Source of the DNA: Desarmillaria ectypa
Taxonomy: Eukaryota; Basidiomycota; Agaricomycetes; Agaricales; Physalacriaceae
DNA: 64,000 nt
Reading direction: 5' to 3'
Assembly: GCA_030407005.1 (NCBI GenBank)
Contig: JAUDYN010000007.1
Location: forward strand, 2,790,001-2,854,000
Made by a program: the position numbers and the translations under genes. Below the pieces are notes generated by a model. That model was not told where the DNA came from. It saw only the letters and a program-made list of their open reading frames with translations, and ran no database searches. Numbering within the stretch: position 1 is the stretch's first letter; the number at the start of each line of letters is the position of its first letter. This document shows, piece by piece, positions 1-12,830 of the stretch.

Positions 1-1623
1 ACTCTCGGTGTGGCTGGATACCTTGACGAATATGCGAATCGGAACGATCTCCAGGTTTGTTGCACCGTTTTATCATCTCATTGCCCGACTGATTTTCCCC
101 AGACATTCCTTAACAGATACCGAACCGACGCAGCAGGGACTACGTTCAAGACGGTCACCGTCAAAAACGGTGGAGATGACCAAAGTAACCCCGGTATCGA
201 GGCGAGTAGTAACACCTTGTATAAGGAACTGTCTTTCGCTCACTTTGGCATGTTAGGCCAACTTGGACATTCAATATACAGTAGGACTGTCATATCCTAC
301 GCCTAACATCTACTACAGGTTTGTTCTCTTCTATTCGGTTCTTCGTATTTCTCACCCCTTCCGAAGCACGGGCGGTTCCCCTCCTTTCAATCCTGATACC
401 CAAACTCCCACCGACACTAACGAGCCCTATCTGGATTGGCTCAACTACATCCTTGCCGAAGACACAGTACCACAGACTTTCACCACATCGTACGGTGATG
501 ATGAACAGACTGTCCGTCTTCCTAAGAGATAATTCTTTGTCCAGTGCTCATTGTTACCATAACAGGTGCCTTACGACTACGCTGTCAGTGTCTGCAATCT
601 TTTCGCTGAACTCGGCGCCCGTGGAAGTACGGTCTTCTTTTCTAGCGGCGACTTCGGGTACGTTGTACCAGTTACTGAGTGTCACCGGTGACTCAAAACC
701 AGGTAGTGTCGGCGGTGGCGATTGTCTTACCAACGATGGAACCAAAAAAGTTCTGTTTCAACCCGCATTTCCAGCTAGGTAAGTTTGATGTCTTTCTGCA
801 ATCTTTTTGAGCACTAATGTTTGTATGATGCAGCTGCCCCTAGTCTGTTCCTCTTTTTCCTTCTCAAGTGTTCACTTTTGAGCAGGTGATTTTAGCGTAA
901 CTGCTGTAGGCGGCACCACTGGCGTCTCACCGGAAGTTGGAGTATCCTTTTCTGGCGGAGGCTTCTCCCGCTACTTTGGCATTCCATCTTATCAAGCTGA
1001 TGTTATCACCGAATATGTGTCAGACCTTGGGAACAAATATAGTGGACTGTACAAGTACGCGTTGTCCTCGCTTGCATCGTCTTGCTTGTAGCGTTGATCG
1101 TTGCCTCCTAGTACCTCTGGACGTGCATACCCCGATTTGGCTGCACAAGGAACCAGGTTCGCAGTCATTGTCGGCGGCTCTACACTTTCTGTCGGGGGGA
1201 CTAGCGCTAGTTCTCCTGTATGCGTGTTCAAACCTCGTCTTTCGTCCTGTGCAGTGCATTGACTATCATTATTAGACGGTGGCTGGTATCTTTGCCCTCC
1301 TGAATGACTATCGTCTTTCCAAAGGCCAGCCTTCTCTCGGATTCATCAACCCCCTTATATACGCCAACTCCGGCGGTTTCAACGATATCACGTCCGGTTC
1401 TAATCCTGGTTGTGGTACTAATGGTGGGCTTTTGTCATTCGCGGTGATCATCTATTATATGCTCAACAAACTGTGACTTCGTCAGGATTTACAGCAGTTA
1501 CTGGTTGGGATCCTGTAATTGTTTTCCCTTACCTCTTGTCATCATACTTATTGTCGTCTTCATCAGGTTACTGGCTTGGGAACTCCAGACTTTGTGAAGC
1601 TTCGTGGAGTTGTGGTAGCTTGA
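1..1623 (+). CDS. Sedolisin (S53) secreted serine-carboxyl protease, 5'-truncated by window edge
   Basis: Acid-active secreted endopeptidase or tripeptidyl-peptidase of the sedolisin family. The window enters inside the catalytic domain; the signal peptide and pro-domain lie upstream. Exons: 1-54, 103-201, 257-318, 367-511, 566-657, 707-778, 834-842, 896-1054, 1112-1217, 1276-1423, 1486-1514, 1567-1623. The spliced 343 residues contain the catalytic Glu and Asp in GIEANLDIQY, the oxyanion Asp in SSGDFGVGG, the nucleophile Ser in GGTSASSP, and the C-terminal [13 protein letters not shown] block that ends many family members. The intron at 202-256 has a GC donor, because no GT donor keeps the EANLD motif. 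The 834-842 exon is only 9 nt. No frameshift or stop is needed, so the visible part looks functional. Endo- versus tripeptidyl-specificity cannot be told without the N-terminal half. Confidence 0.93.
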
Positions 1624-2023
1624 GATACTTGGTACTTTTTCGAGTACAGATACGTTCGACGAATTTATGCTCAGTCGCTTCCACGAAACGGACCTTTTAA
1701 GAGCGCCTAGATGCAAGAATTTGGCAAGAATGGACCGTCAACTTAGTTTGTGCCGAGTCGCCGGTTGCGGCAACACTAATCCACGCGGTTGCCGACCCGC
1801 TGCTTGCGATTGCTTGGCAAATTCCTCGGAATGAAGACAATGAGCCTGATGCCTTGTTTCCTGTCCTTTGCTTGCAACGTTAAACTCGCCACATCAAAGC
1901 ACTAGCACCTTAGACACGCTCTTCTCACTATAGTATTCTCCAACACAGTACGTACCTGTGCTTTCACAAACATCTTCCGTGACAAATTTAGTCTTGGGAC
2001 TGGCAGAAGCAAGGCAGAAGATA
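1624..2023. other. Intergenic, sedolisin 3' flank and RING gene promoter
   Basis: About 400 bp with no supported gene. It must hold the 3'UTR of the protease and the promoter of the next gene on the same strand. No repeat or RNA gene was seen. Confidence 0.6.
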
Positions 2024-3871
2024 ATGAATCGTTTGGGTCGGGATGTCTCGGGGCGTGTCAAACGCTTTAGAGCTGACGTTACGCGGCGCAAAGCATCTGA
2101 CACCGAGTCATCAATCCCTACTACAACCGTCCGTCGCAAGAAATCTCGTTCACCTTCGAGGAGTAGGACGAGAGCAGATCCTTTCGTGCTGTCGTCTTCA
2201 GGAGCTGTCAAAAAGAAAAAATCTCTGAACCCTGCTGCTTCTAACGAAACCGCTGTCGTGGCAGAGGACCCACCTGACCATGGTCATCGAATGAAAACCG
2301 GCAATCCAAAGGCTTCTGGCGTACATTCGCGCTCTTCTAGTGTTGCGACGACCTCGACGAGTTACCGAAGTAGGAAAGAGAAGGAGGGAGAATGTGACGG
2401 AGACCGTTCCCGCCACTCTCCTTCCGAGAAGGATGGTGACAAGAAGGTCGTCATGTATTCAGGACCGCTGGCGATGGCTGAATTTGAGCGAATGAAGAGA
2501 GAAATTGATCATTTGAAGAAGACTGTTCATGACAACAACAAGACCATTAAGAAACAGAAACAGGCGAGTCTTCACTGTCTCGACACCTGTGACGCCTTCA
2601 ACTAACATGTTTCTAGACTATACAGGATCTCAAGACTGAATTGGATTCCGGGAAACTCGTGCGTCCATCCGTGGTCAATATTCTGAACTTCCATTTTAAC
2701 TTTTAGTAGGCTATAAAGAACCAAGAAGCGCAATTGGATACACTGAAGACAAAGTCGCGGCAAAAAGCAGAAGTAAAGTAACTACCTACGATATCTCGTT
2801 GTGATCTAACCCCCCTGCTCTCTAGGTTCTCGATGTCATTGAGACTAGCCTTCAGTGCCAGATATGTATGGAACTACTCCTCAAACCTTATGCGTGCGTG
2901 TCATCCGTGTCTATACATTTTTGTTCTAACATTCTTGCAGTCTATCGCCTTGTGGTCATGTCCTTTGCCTCACATGTCTACAAGAGTGGTTTCGCAAAGC
3001 TCCAGCTTCGACTGACAATATGGACATCGATGAGGACATCGATGATCCGGAATATATCATGCATCGTCAGAAATCATGCCCTTGTTGTCGTGCTGTGATA
3101 TATGACCGACCGGTTCCTGTGTTCCTCGTCAAGTCAGTTACATCTACGTTAATAAAGGCTAAAGGACCTGGACATAATGCGGCAAGTCCCCTTTCGCGCA
3201 CAGACGGCTCATCCTCAGCGATTTCGGATGACGTCTGGAAGGGTCTTTTTCCAGATGATGCCTGCGAAGAGGAGGAGCAGGAGGAGTATGACTATGATGA
3301 TGATGTGGTTCGGTGGTTCACAGCCCCATATGATGATTCTGATGGATACGAAAGTTATGGTAGCGACGAAGACGAGTCGATGGGCGAATTAGAAGACGAT
3401 GCCGATACCACTCTGTATGTCCGCCCTATCTGGGAGCCACCCACAGTCTATTATCGCGCGCGGTCACGCCACAGTTCGCAGTTCACTCAGATGATGCGTC
3501 GAGGATGTACACGCGAGATGATTCACACCTATGGGATGACCTACACCCACGAAGACGGCCTTGTTGCCCACATCTATACACTGGATCCCGACGCCGATAT
3601 CATACCGTACCGGACAGCCGATAGACAGAACATGATTCGCCTTTTCTTGGGGTGGAACGTTATACTCGAGCCCCGTGATCGCGGACATGGTTTTATGCAC
3701 CAGGTTCTAATCGACTACCGCGAACATCCACAGAGATTCTCCACACATCGCCTAGGTGGCTCGTTGGAAATCAAGAAGCTGGTGAGGGAAGATGATATGC
3801 AAGCCATGTCAGGTGATGATACGACAGATTCGGAGTATTGGCATGATAATCGTCTAGACTCGGACTTTTGA
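2024..3871 (+). CDS. Coiled-coil RING-finger protein, probable E3 ubiquitin ligase
   Basis: Exons 2024-2563, 2617-2658, 2710-2772, 2826-2893 and 2941-3871 give 547 aa. The N-terminal third is basic and rich in Ser/Arg, then a predicted coiled coil (about residues 150-215) precedes a C3HC4 RING: CQICMELL, LSPCGHVLCLTCL and CPCCRAVI. RING proteins recruit ubiquitin-loaded E2 enzymes. After the RING comes a long acidic stretch (EEEEQEEYDYDDD) and about 170 residues with conserved-looking Trp/Tyr/His blocks that I do not recognise. Start chosen at the first in-frame ATG; the reading frame is open a little further upstream. The first intron (2564-2616) uses a GC donor: the only GT alternative puts a stop 10 codons on. 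Substrate and partner are unknown. Confidence 0.85.
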
Positions 3872-5490
3872 GGCTTAGAATAAAGATATCGTTGTACACG
3901 TGCTGTAAACTATTCTGTACTTTTTATGCACATTGATACCGGGACCAGTTGAATTTGACTGTTACCTTTGGCTACTCTGGTTCGCTCTGACAAATACACC
4001 ACGAGGTCGTGATCCCATCTCATTTTTCGTCATCTTCGATGATGCATATTGACTTTTCAAGCGGGCATTATCCGATTGCCTCCCACATCTTACATGTACA
4101 ATACTCATGCTCCTACTACAGATCACAGCAGCCGGGACATGTAAGTCCAACTCAACAAGTGATACCGGGGTGACACTGGTTTATTAAGTTCGGGCTAAAA
4201 TGAGCCAGCGCCAGCGCTCAGGCCTATGCCTTAGGCGCTGTTAGTGAGGTGACTACCGAGGCACAGTCCACTCGTTTTCAAGCAGCAGTCCCACCTTTTC
4301 ATGATGGAATCGAGATAACAGATCTCGCGATACCATGTCTGGTTATTACGGTTGTAAAATCCCTGCCACCATCAAGCGAGCATACGGTTTCATTAAGAAA
4401 CTTCACCCGAAGGAAGTCTTCACCGCATTACAAGTAACATCGAGAGGTCAAGCATGCAAACCGTTGATTTGCTCGAACAGTGGCGTGCGTGTGTACCGTT
4501 ACTACTTAGTAATAATCTAGCCAATTGCAAGTCGCTCCGCCGCCGATGTGAGAATTGCTGCCATACCGCAAATGTATGGCGCGGAAAGAATATGCCACTT
4601 GCCATCCCGTGTGTAGCTTTGCTATGGTTCCTTACTTTCCTCTCTTGTGATGAGTCTCAACGAACTGGCTGGTCGTCTCCTTGATAATCCTGGCGGTCTC
4701 GAAGCGAAGGGGCGCCAAGGTAACGGGCTCAAGGCGCGTCATATGAGCTCTGAGATGGATGTGGATACTGTACAAATATGTGCAGCGTTACCCCGTATCA
4801 AGTCACAGTGGCTTGCTCAAGGATCCGAGCTTCTAGGACTTGAACTCGACTCAACTCTGCATTAGGGGATCAACATATCGCCTTTTGGGATGGAGAGGAG
4901 TGCTATATCGCCTGAGTCTTGAAGATTTGAATCATTGACAGATTCGACCTAGTGTCTTGAATAGATACCCAGCCTTACAGTCCGCCGGTCCATGCTTCAA
5001 TTATTGGTAAATCCGCATGGGGAACGAACTGTAATGACAGACCATTGCATTAGGAACTTGGGACCAAGAGAATTCGTACAAAGAATTTAGCTCGTTATCA
5101 CGGGTTGCGGACACCGTGTGGAGGCTCGAAAGCAACACCCGAGGTCAATAGACATAGAAGATAGCATATGGAAGGCTTTCAATGCTGTCTTCGGGGATCG
5201 CTGAAAATGGTTGTGAAATTATACGGAGCGTATCTAACCTAAATGATAGCACGATAAGACAACGGGATAGCTACAGACATAAAAAACGATACAGATGGTA
5301 GATACAAACGCGAGGATCCGACAATATAGGACCTAGCAAGATTTCAAGCCTAAAAACAAACCGTAAATCGGGAAAGGGCAGGAGTGGCCATGAAACATTA
5401 CTATTGCTAGCTATCAATATCGGCGACGAAGAGAACCAATATAATGCTGTTGAACGGCAACATGGGGGAACGGAATAGAGCCATTGTTTG
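3872..5490. other. Gene-poor stretch between convergent RING and Smr genes
   Basis: About 1.6 kb with only short random open frames (60-75 codons) on both strands. It includes the 3'UTRs of two convergent genes. A short imperfect palindromic GC-rich motif near 4203-4240 (GCCAGCGC ... TTAGGCGCTG) is the only local structure I noticed; no transposase or gene remnant was recognised. Confidence 0.5.
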
Positions 5491-7548
5491 TTATGATGTT
5501 CCAGTACATCTTCCCCGAATGATTAGTCCGGCATCCCAGGAACTGACGGACCATCCATTTTCTATAAGGGCCATTCGAATAGCGGGCTTTAGCACACTGA
5601 CTTGATTGACAGAGTGACTACCACGTCCCGTGATAACTTTCAAAGGCTTGGCTGTCACGGAGCAATATCAAACTATGACCTGCGGGGAACGATGTGCAAC
5701 ATACTAGAAATATCTATCGTCTCCAAAGTCTCTTTCACAACATAGATAGCTTCGGCGGCAGTTGTTCCGTGCAGATCCACAGTATTAGGTTCATTTGATG
5801 CAACTCTGCACGGATAGTGAGTTAGTGAAGATTCCGCTCAAAAGGTGATAACTCTACCTCCTAGCGTCCACCATCATGTAGGCAACATGCCAAGCGTCTT
5901 TCTTGGCCATTTCCTGAAGTTCGCGCGCCTAAAAGGGTGTTCACACCAGATCACAGAGGTAATGGATCGACGTACCCTTTCAGCATAATACATGGCCACC
6001 TCTCCGCCTCTACTTTTGCTATTTCCGCGCTGCCACATTAATGCTGCTTCCTTGAGCATCTCATCCCTCTTCCGCATATTTTCGCTTATCCGCTTTCTAT
6101 ACTGGTCGATTTCCCCCACGTCATCTTTATCACCTTTGCCGATTCCATTGCCACTTCCCTTGACTTTCATCCCATTGACATCCCTCGTGTAAGCTGGGAT
6201 GTGAATAGGTAGTGACGGTGGAGTACGTTCTAGCCTCTTCTGCCGCTTGACAGATTGCCATTGATACGGACTCGGTTTATGAACTGCTGCCGGGGGCACA
6301 GATGCAGGTCGTCTTTTCAGAGGTGACAGCGAGGGTGGAGGTTCTAGTGGTTTCAGAGGGGTCGATATATTATGATGCGAAGTTGTCGACTGAGGAGCGT
6401 GATACACGCCCATCTCCAGATATCCGGAAGAGGCATCAGTGTCGAGCTCCCGGAGAAGTTTGACAAGTTCAAGAGCGTCATCGCCTCTTCCTTGTGTGGC
6501 ATTGACACAAAGTTCGGCATCCAATCTGAGTCGGGACTGCTCTTCCGAACTTAGATGCTCGTACATTGCGAGCAACAGGTCAAGTAGGGTATCAAGAACG
6601 GGTATATGATCATCAATATCGGGTTGGTGTGACTTGTTGATTGTGGAAAGAGCAGAACAGAGTGCTGCATACGGGGAAGAGTAGCTCGGGGAATGGAAAT
6701 AGGGGAGGAAGAAGGAAGGTTCGTGAGGTGGTAGAAACGTCGACACATGAGTCGATAGAGATGATAGCTGGGTCCACCTGTCTGGTATTGGTACCGGTCC
6801 GCCACGGGGAGAGTCAAGACTATTTGATCGAACGGGTGCGTATCGATGCTGCTGGCGAATATCTGTAAGGGCAGTCGGCTTGCTCCTCTTTTTCTTCTTC
6901 CCAGTAGCCTTGTAATCTCCGGGATGAACAACTTTCTTCTTTGAGCAAACCGCAGTCCACGATGACTCCTTCTCCATGTCGTCTGCATCCTCCAATCCGT
7001 CAAGACCCCGCTCTTCCATCTCCCGTATCTGCTCTTCGGACAGAATTCTGGCCACAATATCCCACATGTCCATCTCTCCATCACCAGGTTGAGCATCAGA
7101 CAGTGCTCTGCTTAAGTAGTCATACTTGATGTGCGGGAGAGCGGCTTGCAGAAAACCTAAGGGGGAGCTAAATGAAGACTGCGACGATACTGAACCAGAA
7201 GTGCTCGATGTCGCAGTTTCTCCCACATATGCGCTGGGTGTACTGTTTGTGTCATCAGAATAACCTGATCCCAAGTTGAGGTTTGCATATTGCTCGGAAA
7301 GTTGAGAGGTCTCGGCTTCAGCAGCAAGCTCAGTCAGTGAGACTCGAAGGCCGGCAATGGCTGTCGATGACGGCTTAACAAAGCTACCATTTTTTTCGCG
7401 TTCTATGTCGGCTAGTAACGCTGCCAAAAGTGATGTATCCAATGGAGGACAAAATTCGCTCTATAGGTCCAACATAAAATCAAGATCCAGAATGAAAGTA
7501 GTGATAAAGCACCTGTAGCTCGTCGAATAAGGTAGATTGCAACCCCAT
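5491..7548 (-). CDS. DUF1771 + Smr-domain protein
   Basis: Exons (minus) 7548-7513, 7460-5976, 5928-5858, 5805-5705 and 5651-5491 give 617 aa. The C-terminus holds DUF1771 (MLKEAALMWQRGNS ... YYAERARELQEMAKK) and then an Smr domain with TVDLHGTTAAEA and KVITGRGSHS plus the closing PAIRMALIENGW block. Smr domains are associated with nuclease or nucleic-acid-binding activity; the DLHG and TGRG motifs are intact. The N-terminus has an FCPPLDTSLLAALLADI segment resembling the CUE-like start of other fungal members, followed by a long low-complexity middle. The start comes from a 12-codon first exon; the long open frame itself lacks an ATG at its beginning. The gene is divergent from the DUF2015 gene across 245 bp. 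Confidence 0.9.
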
Positions 7549-7793
7549 AATAAATATAATTATACTTTTCGAGTGAAGTATAGTTTGTGAAGCAGAAAAA
7601 CAAGAAGAGATACAGAAGATACACTTTATGAGAGTGAGGCTGCTTTTGGTGACGTGACAGTATCACGTGCCTGATGAGTGCATTGTCGCCGAACGGCGAC
7701 ATCTGTCTGTTATTGTTGCGCCCACCACCGACGACTGCCTTGGTCGCCTCTTCCGACGTAGGCTTGGATATCTAACTTTTATCTTTACCAACC
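7549..7793. promoter_or_regulatory. Divergent promoter between Smr and DUF2015 genes
   Basis: A 245-bp region separates two divergent start codons and must serve both. It contains an ATCACGTG box (7662-7669), a form bound by bHLH factors in fungi, and a pyrimidine-rich run on the plus side near 7740-7790. Function is inferred from position only. Confidence 0.5.
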
Positions 7794-8346
7794 ATGTTTT
7801 TCATGCTATCTGTGTTGGCCTTCTTCGCCCTTGTGGCTTTGCGTGGGTTCATATATGTTTCAATGGACTGCGGAGACTAATTCCATTCTTTTATAGTGAC
7901 CTTTCGATATCGCGTTTCTCTAGCGCCCCACATTCCTGAGCGAGTGAAGGCTTTCTTTCCCAAACTGAGACACTACACTCCTCTTTCGACCTTTACCGAA
8001 CAGGCACATGCCGGCCTTAGCTCCTCTGACTTCGACATTGAGGCGAATTTGCGAAACGGTGATTCAAGAACAGGTCTCGACGAGCAGGGTACGCAAGAAG
8101 TCATGGAAATTATGCGGAGAGAGCGTGTCAAGTGCGTCAATCAGTTCGACGCCATTGCCATTGAAGAGAGGCTTATATGAAAACTCCTAGCTTTGACCAG
8201 GCTCGGCTGATTCGCCACAACCGTATTCTCGCTCAGAATGGAATTGATGCATCAGGTTCGTTGAGTGTTACATCTTTGGTCGAGGTCGGCTCATCGCAAA
8301 TCTTTAAGGGATGCCGTTGGATTCCAAGGCGGTAACACACTTGTGA
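7794..8346 (+). CDS. DUF2015 family small fungal protein
   Basis: Exons 7794-7842, 7897-8131, 8191-8255 and 8309-8346 give 128 aa. A hydrophobic N-terminal segment (MFFMLSVLAFFALVAL) looks like a signal anchor. The rest matches the DUF2015 pattern as I know it: FDIEANLRNGDSRTGLD, then IMRRERV, FDQARLIRHNRILAQNGI, and a closing DSKAV segment. The family is fungal and its function is unknown. Splice sites were chosen to restore this pattern; each is a normal GT-AG intron of 53-59 nt. It shares a short divergent promoter with the Smr gene. Confidence 0.85.
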
Positions 8347-11300
8347 TCCTTAAACCTTTCTGTTATGTTGTTCTTTGTTAAAACCTGTCTATGTTATTCA
8401 TCATGGAATCCTACTGCGTTTCCAATTTACTACCCCTCTTAACTACTGATACTTTTTGTATCGAGGATCTGTTGTAATCTATACCTTTCACCGTCTGCTT
8501 TACCATGATTTGCATATCCGTCTTCAAGTTCGTCTTCGCTGTCTCGTACTTTCCAAGTATTTGGATCCAAGTGAGTGCTGTACTTCTTCACTGTGTCCCC
8601 GTTAATGAGAAATGATAGACTGATTCCGAGTAATCATACAAAAGATAACATCCTACAAGTACAAACCCAGCGATTTGGAAACTTAGCGATCCACTAAGAT
8701 ATAGTTTCGTCGGCCACACTCAGTCGGAATGAGCCCACATCTAGAAGTTGATTCAATTAAATAACCGGATTTTGCAGAAGGCCGGTCGAAACTCTTGGCG
8801 AGGACCATCGAGAACTACTATGCACCCACAATCGGCCATAGTAGCCTTCTGCACGCACCGCCACGTAAAGAACCTATTGTCCGATCAATAACATTGGTAA
8901 CGCAAGTATATTCCGAATTGACCCACTTGCTGGGAGGTAGCTTCGGCCCCCGGGGCCTCGCGTTCGTAAATAACCACCAAAGCGAGACCTTCGTGGTATT
9001 CCCACCATCTGACACAGCTTTCTATCATCATTGCCTTTCTTCGTACTAGTGCTGATATGTTGAGATGCTGATTGTAGTCATGCAGTCAAGATGCTACGGT
9101 CTAAGGCCTCTCCTCCGCCGTTGGACACGCCGATTCATATCACAACGAGATAGATACCGCAGCGTGGTAACGACTAGTCGAAGAAACTCATGCTTAACGC
9201 CTGTGGCATATGCGATAATTACCTGGCCCCTCTGTGATCCTGAACCTGGGGCGTCCATCCAGAGAAGGTCGTCTTGGGAAATAAGCAGATAGAAGGTTTG
9301 ATAGAACGAAATTCAAAAATGCCAATATTTTACTCGAATGCCGGTCCCGGTGAACTTGACTGTGTCTTTGTATGAAGCAGAAGAATGCGCCACTGACGCA
9401 TTTCAATTCCCTTCGGTCGTCCAAGTACCTACCGTTCATATAATCCAACTATCACGGAACGTTGACTGGGTAAGTCGCTCCTTAAACGTCAACTTACCTG
9501 AGGTCGCATGATATCCAGGACAGACGCAATTGATTATTCTCCATTCGTTTTCACCGTTGAGAAAACAGTCTTACATCAACCGGACCTTTTTACACAAATC
9601 TCGATATTACGAGGCTCGACTTGGTGACCACATCATGTTGCGGCAAAATGGTTCCGATAGGATGCACAGTACAATGACATCGTCTGTTTGACTCCCAAAC
9701 CTTTGAGGGCACCGGTGCCAATGCCACTGCCTAATCTCTATGCTCTTGCACCCTCAACGGTCTCATATGCCATTCCGGAGACGTTCCATCATTCCATCAC
9801 GATTCTGCTCTTCTAGTATGCACGGCGGAGAAGTCAGCTCCATCCCATTCTGACTCTTTCGCTCCAAATTTGCAAACAGCTACATTTATTTCTCAAAAAA
9901 AGATGTGCAAGCCGCTACCTTAACAGGTTTCTGGGTCCCGTCTCCAACTCGCCCTGGATCATCATCAGAGTCGAGTCGGTCCTCAAAGGAGCTTTGCCCA
10001 TCTGAATCATGGACCAAAGTTCCCTCTCGGATCGCATTGATTACGATCCACCGCCAGCCCTTCTTTCTTTCTCATCGAAGGGAAGCGACAGGGTCAACTG
10101 ATCGCGCATCGAAGTTCATACCTATAATGCAGGGCGCTCCAACGGTTCATCCCAATGACGGGAGGTCGTCCAGGAAACGACGCCCTTTAATTTTAGGTCG
10201 GTTCACCATTGAACGGGACCAGATTCAGCGAGCGGAAGCAAATTTTCATCAGCCAGTACGATCATCTTATCTTCCGTATCGCCATTGCCAACCCCCGTAT
10301 CATAGAGCGCCTTGCTCCCCGAGACGCGCGGGAAGTCATCCGGAAAGGTAGTCACGTCACGACCAATGGAAAGGCAGGACCTTCACCGGACCTTCGGCGG
10401 GACCCCAGGAACACCCTTCCCGAGGTAAAAATAACGGTTGAACCCATTGTCAGAGTTCACGTATTTACAATAGTTCATCACGTAGGGTCGGCCGGGAGTT
10501 CCGACGAGGCCGACCAGTAAATAAGGTTTCACCGCCTTATATGATTGAATGAGCCCCGAAGCAAGACTCCCTCAGCCCGACCCAAATCCTGCTTTTTTTA
10601 TCCCAATGCCGGTCATCTATTACCATACAGTTTGATCCCCGTTCTCCCAAAATTCCACAAGAATTTTAATGCAAGGAAGAAGCCTTGTATTCTCCTAATG
10701 AGAAAGAAACATTTTGGTTTGGGGTCGTACGTCTGTGTTGGACTGTCTGCCCATTGTACCCGCCTACCTGGATTCTCAGCATATCCCTTCCAATTGCCGC
10801 TCTCACCACCACCACCACCGCCACCTTCGGCTTCGAAGCAGTCCCCCCACGTTTTGATATCCGCCCTCGAAATGAGTTTCTCTCCAAGTATATCTTCCCA
10901 TCACGTCAAGGTAAGAAAAGGACGCGGATGTCACAATAACAGAATACGTCCAAGTTTCTGATTGAACCTCGAGGTGCATTCGCGTACTTATTTCAAAGAG
11001 ATTGAGTACACATCTGTATTTCATGTGCTGCGATATTGATAGCACATGCGAAGCACAGCCAATGCCGGTGCATAACCAGAACTCCCTAGCAACAAAAAAT
11101 GGACGAAGACCCGCCACCGCCGCTACAAATTACTCGCCACACCCGGACGCTCTAACGGAAAAAACAGAGCCCTTACACCTAAAAGTCAAGTACAAATTAA
11201 CGTTCAAACCCAAATTCGATCACGAACTGCCAGTGGCCCTGACCAATCGATCGTCAAAGTGAAAATCCGGTACCGCACACGCGTTTGGGGGTTCCTTCGT

Positions 11301-12810
11301 GGTTTGTTATCTTATTTCATAAAATGTGCGTGCCAGTCCTGTCAAATCATATTAATCATTTAATAAAGGCGCACCTCGGGCACCACTCGCCACCCACCAC
11401 CCATCATGCTTACCCGTACAAGTCGGTACCGTGCTGTCAGGTACTGGGTAGGGTGCTCCAAGACCCACCCCCTCACAACGGTGAGAGAACAATGAAATCT
11501 TGACGGGTGAGGGGGGCCGATAGACTGTAACTGTGATTTGTCCCTGGAGCAAATCTGTCTTCCCTGTCAGGCACGAAGATCATCAATAGTTCCTTCAGGT
11601 AGAGCCATGTCATGCGCAGGTAAAGGAAAGTACAGAGGCCCAGGCAATTGAAGAGTGGCGGCGATTCGACGTGCAAAGTCGTTATTCCAAGTCAGTCTTC
11701 TTAGGTGCGCGCTGTACCTGAAGACGGGGTAGCTGGACTCGGAGGAAGTATAAATGTTACCGCCACTGACAGGGCAACGGAATAGTAAATTGAAGGTTCG
11801 CGGCAAGGGGGGGGGGCCTCGATAGTTCAGTCTTATGCGCGTTTGGAACAATACGACAGCGTGAGTAGGAGATGCGAAGGGGTGTCGTTACTCCGTAGCC
11901 AAATAGATAAGGAAGGTGTCGTTCATCGAAACCAATACATTGCACATTCACACCGGTCGAGGAAACGGGACAAAAGGACAGAAAATCATTCTCCCCCTGA
12001 CTCTGCTGGGAGACGGGAAGAAGCGGGTACAATGATGATCGTGGACAGCCGAATGGCAATTGATGCAAGTTGGAAATGAATCAAGAGCCGCGAACCTTGA
12101 ATGTATTAACAGTGCAAAAGCATCTCCCGCGAGCCGACAAGTCCCTCAAGTCCAGAGGTGGCACAAAGCCTCATGACTGCAGAATGACATACGTGCTTGC
12201 TGGATTTCAAAACCTGTCAGGTGCCATTGGAGGATCCTTGCAAGAAGCGTGTCCTGCCTAAGCGATACCGCACCAGGAAACGGGCAAGTCTTCAGCTCCC
12301 TCCAACTTCCCCTAGGTCCAGAAGCGAAGCGAAGCGCAGCTACAAATCAAAACAAAAAAAGTGCATTACACCTACGTAGTCCTACGGTTCTTTTTTTTTT
12401 TTCAATTGGTAAACCCGGGGGGTGCGGAGATCATTGATCATGTGAAGGGATATTATGAGAATTTCAGAGAGCGCACATCATCTGCCTCTCATGGTACAAG
12501 GGAGAAAAAATTCACCTCTAGGCCATCTCCAATCTAAGAGTTGAACGAACCATTCCGGAAACAAACGACTCTGATTCCATTTCCTTCCCAAGGCCAAGAA
12601 TCACCGACCCAAGGAACGTAAACGGGAATCGAATCTTAGGAACATATGCAGTCAAATTGCAAGCCGCGTACAATGGGGTTTTCAAGCCAAGTTTTTCATT
12701 TCCTTCGTAGGGTGCGGAGTTAGGATTCCGGGGCTCGCAACCCGGAGGGAGATAGCAAGCCATGCACCAAGAAGAAGAAAAAACCCTGCCCTCTCAATGA
12801 TTAATATCCC

Positions 12811-12830
12811 TCACCTCACCTCACCTCACC
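12811..12830. repeat. TCACC pentanucleotide microsatellite (4 copies)
   Basis: Four tandem TCACC units directly abut the first copy of the larger ~300-bp repeat, whose own left edge begins with the same TCACC. Confidence 0.8.

Noticed and set aside
7662..7669. ATCACGTG/GTCACGTG boxes in several spacers (also near 19419, 42024, 54643) as a shared regulon
   Set aside because: Roughly four such octamers are expected by chance in 64 kb, so sharing is not evidence of co-regulation.
12620..12640. GGGAATCGAAT resembling a tRNA B box (minus)
   Set aside because: No matching acceptor stem or anticodon arm could be laid out around it.
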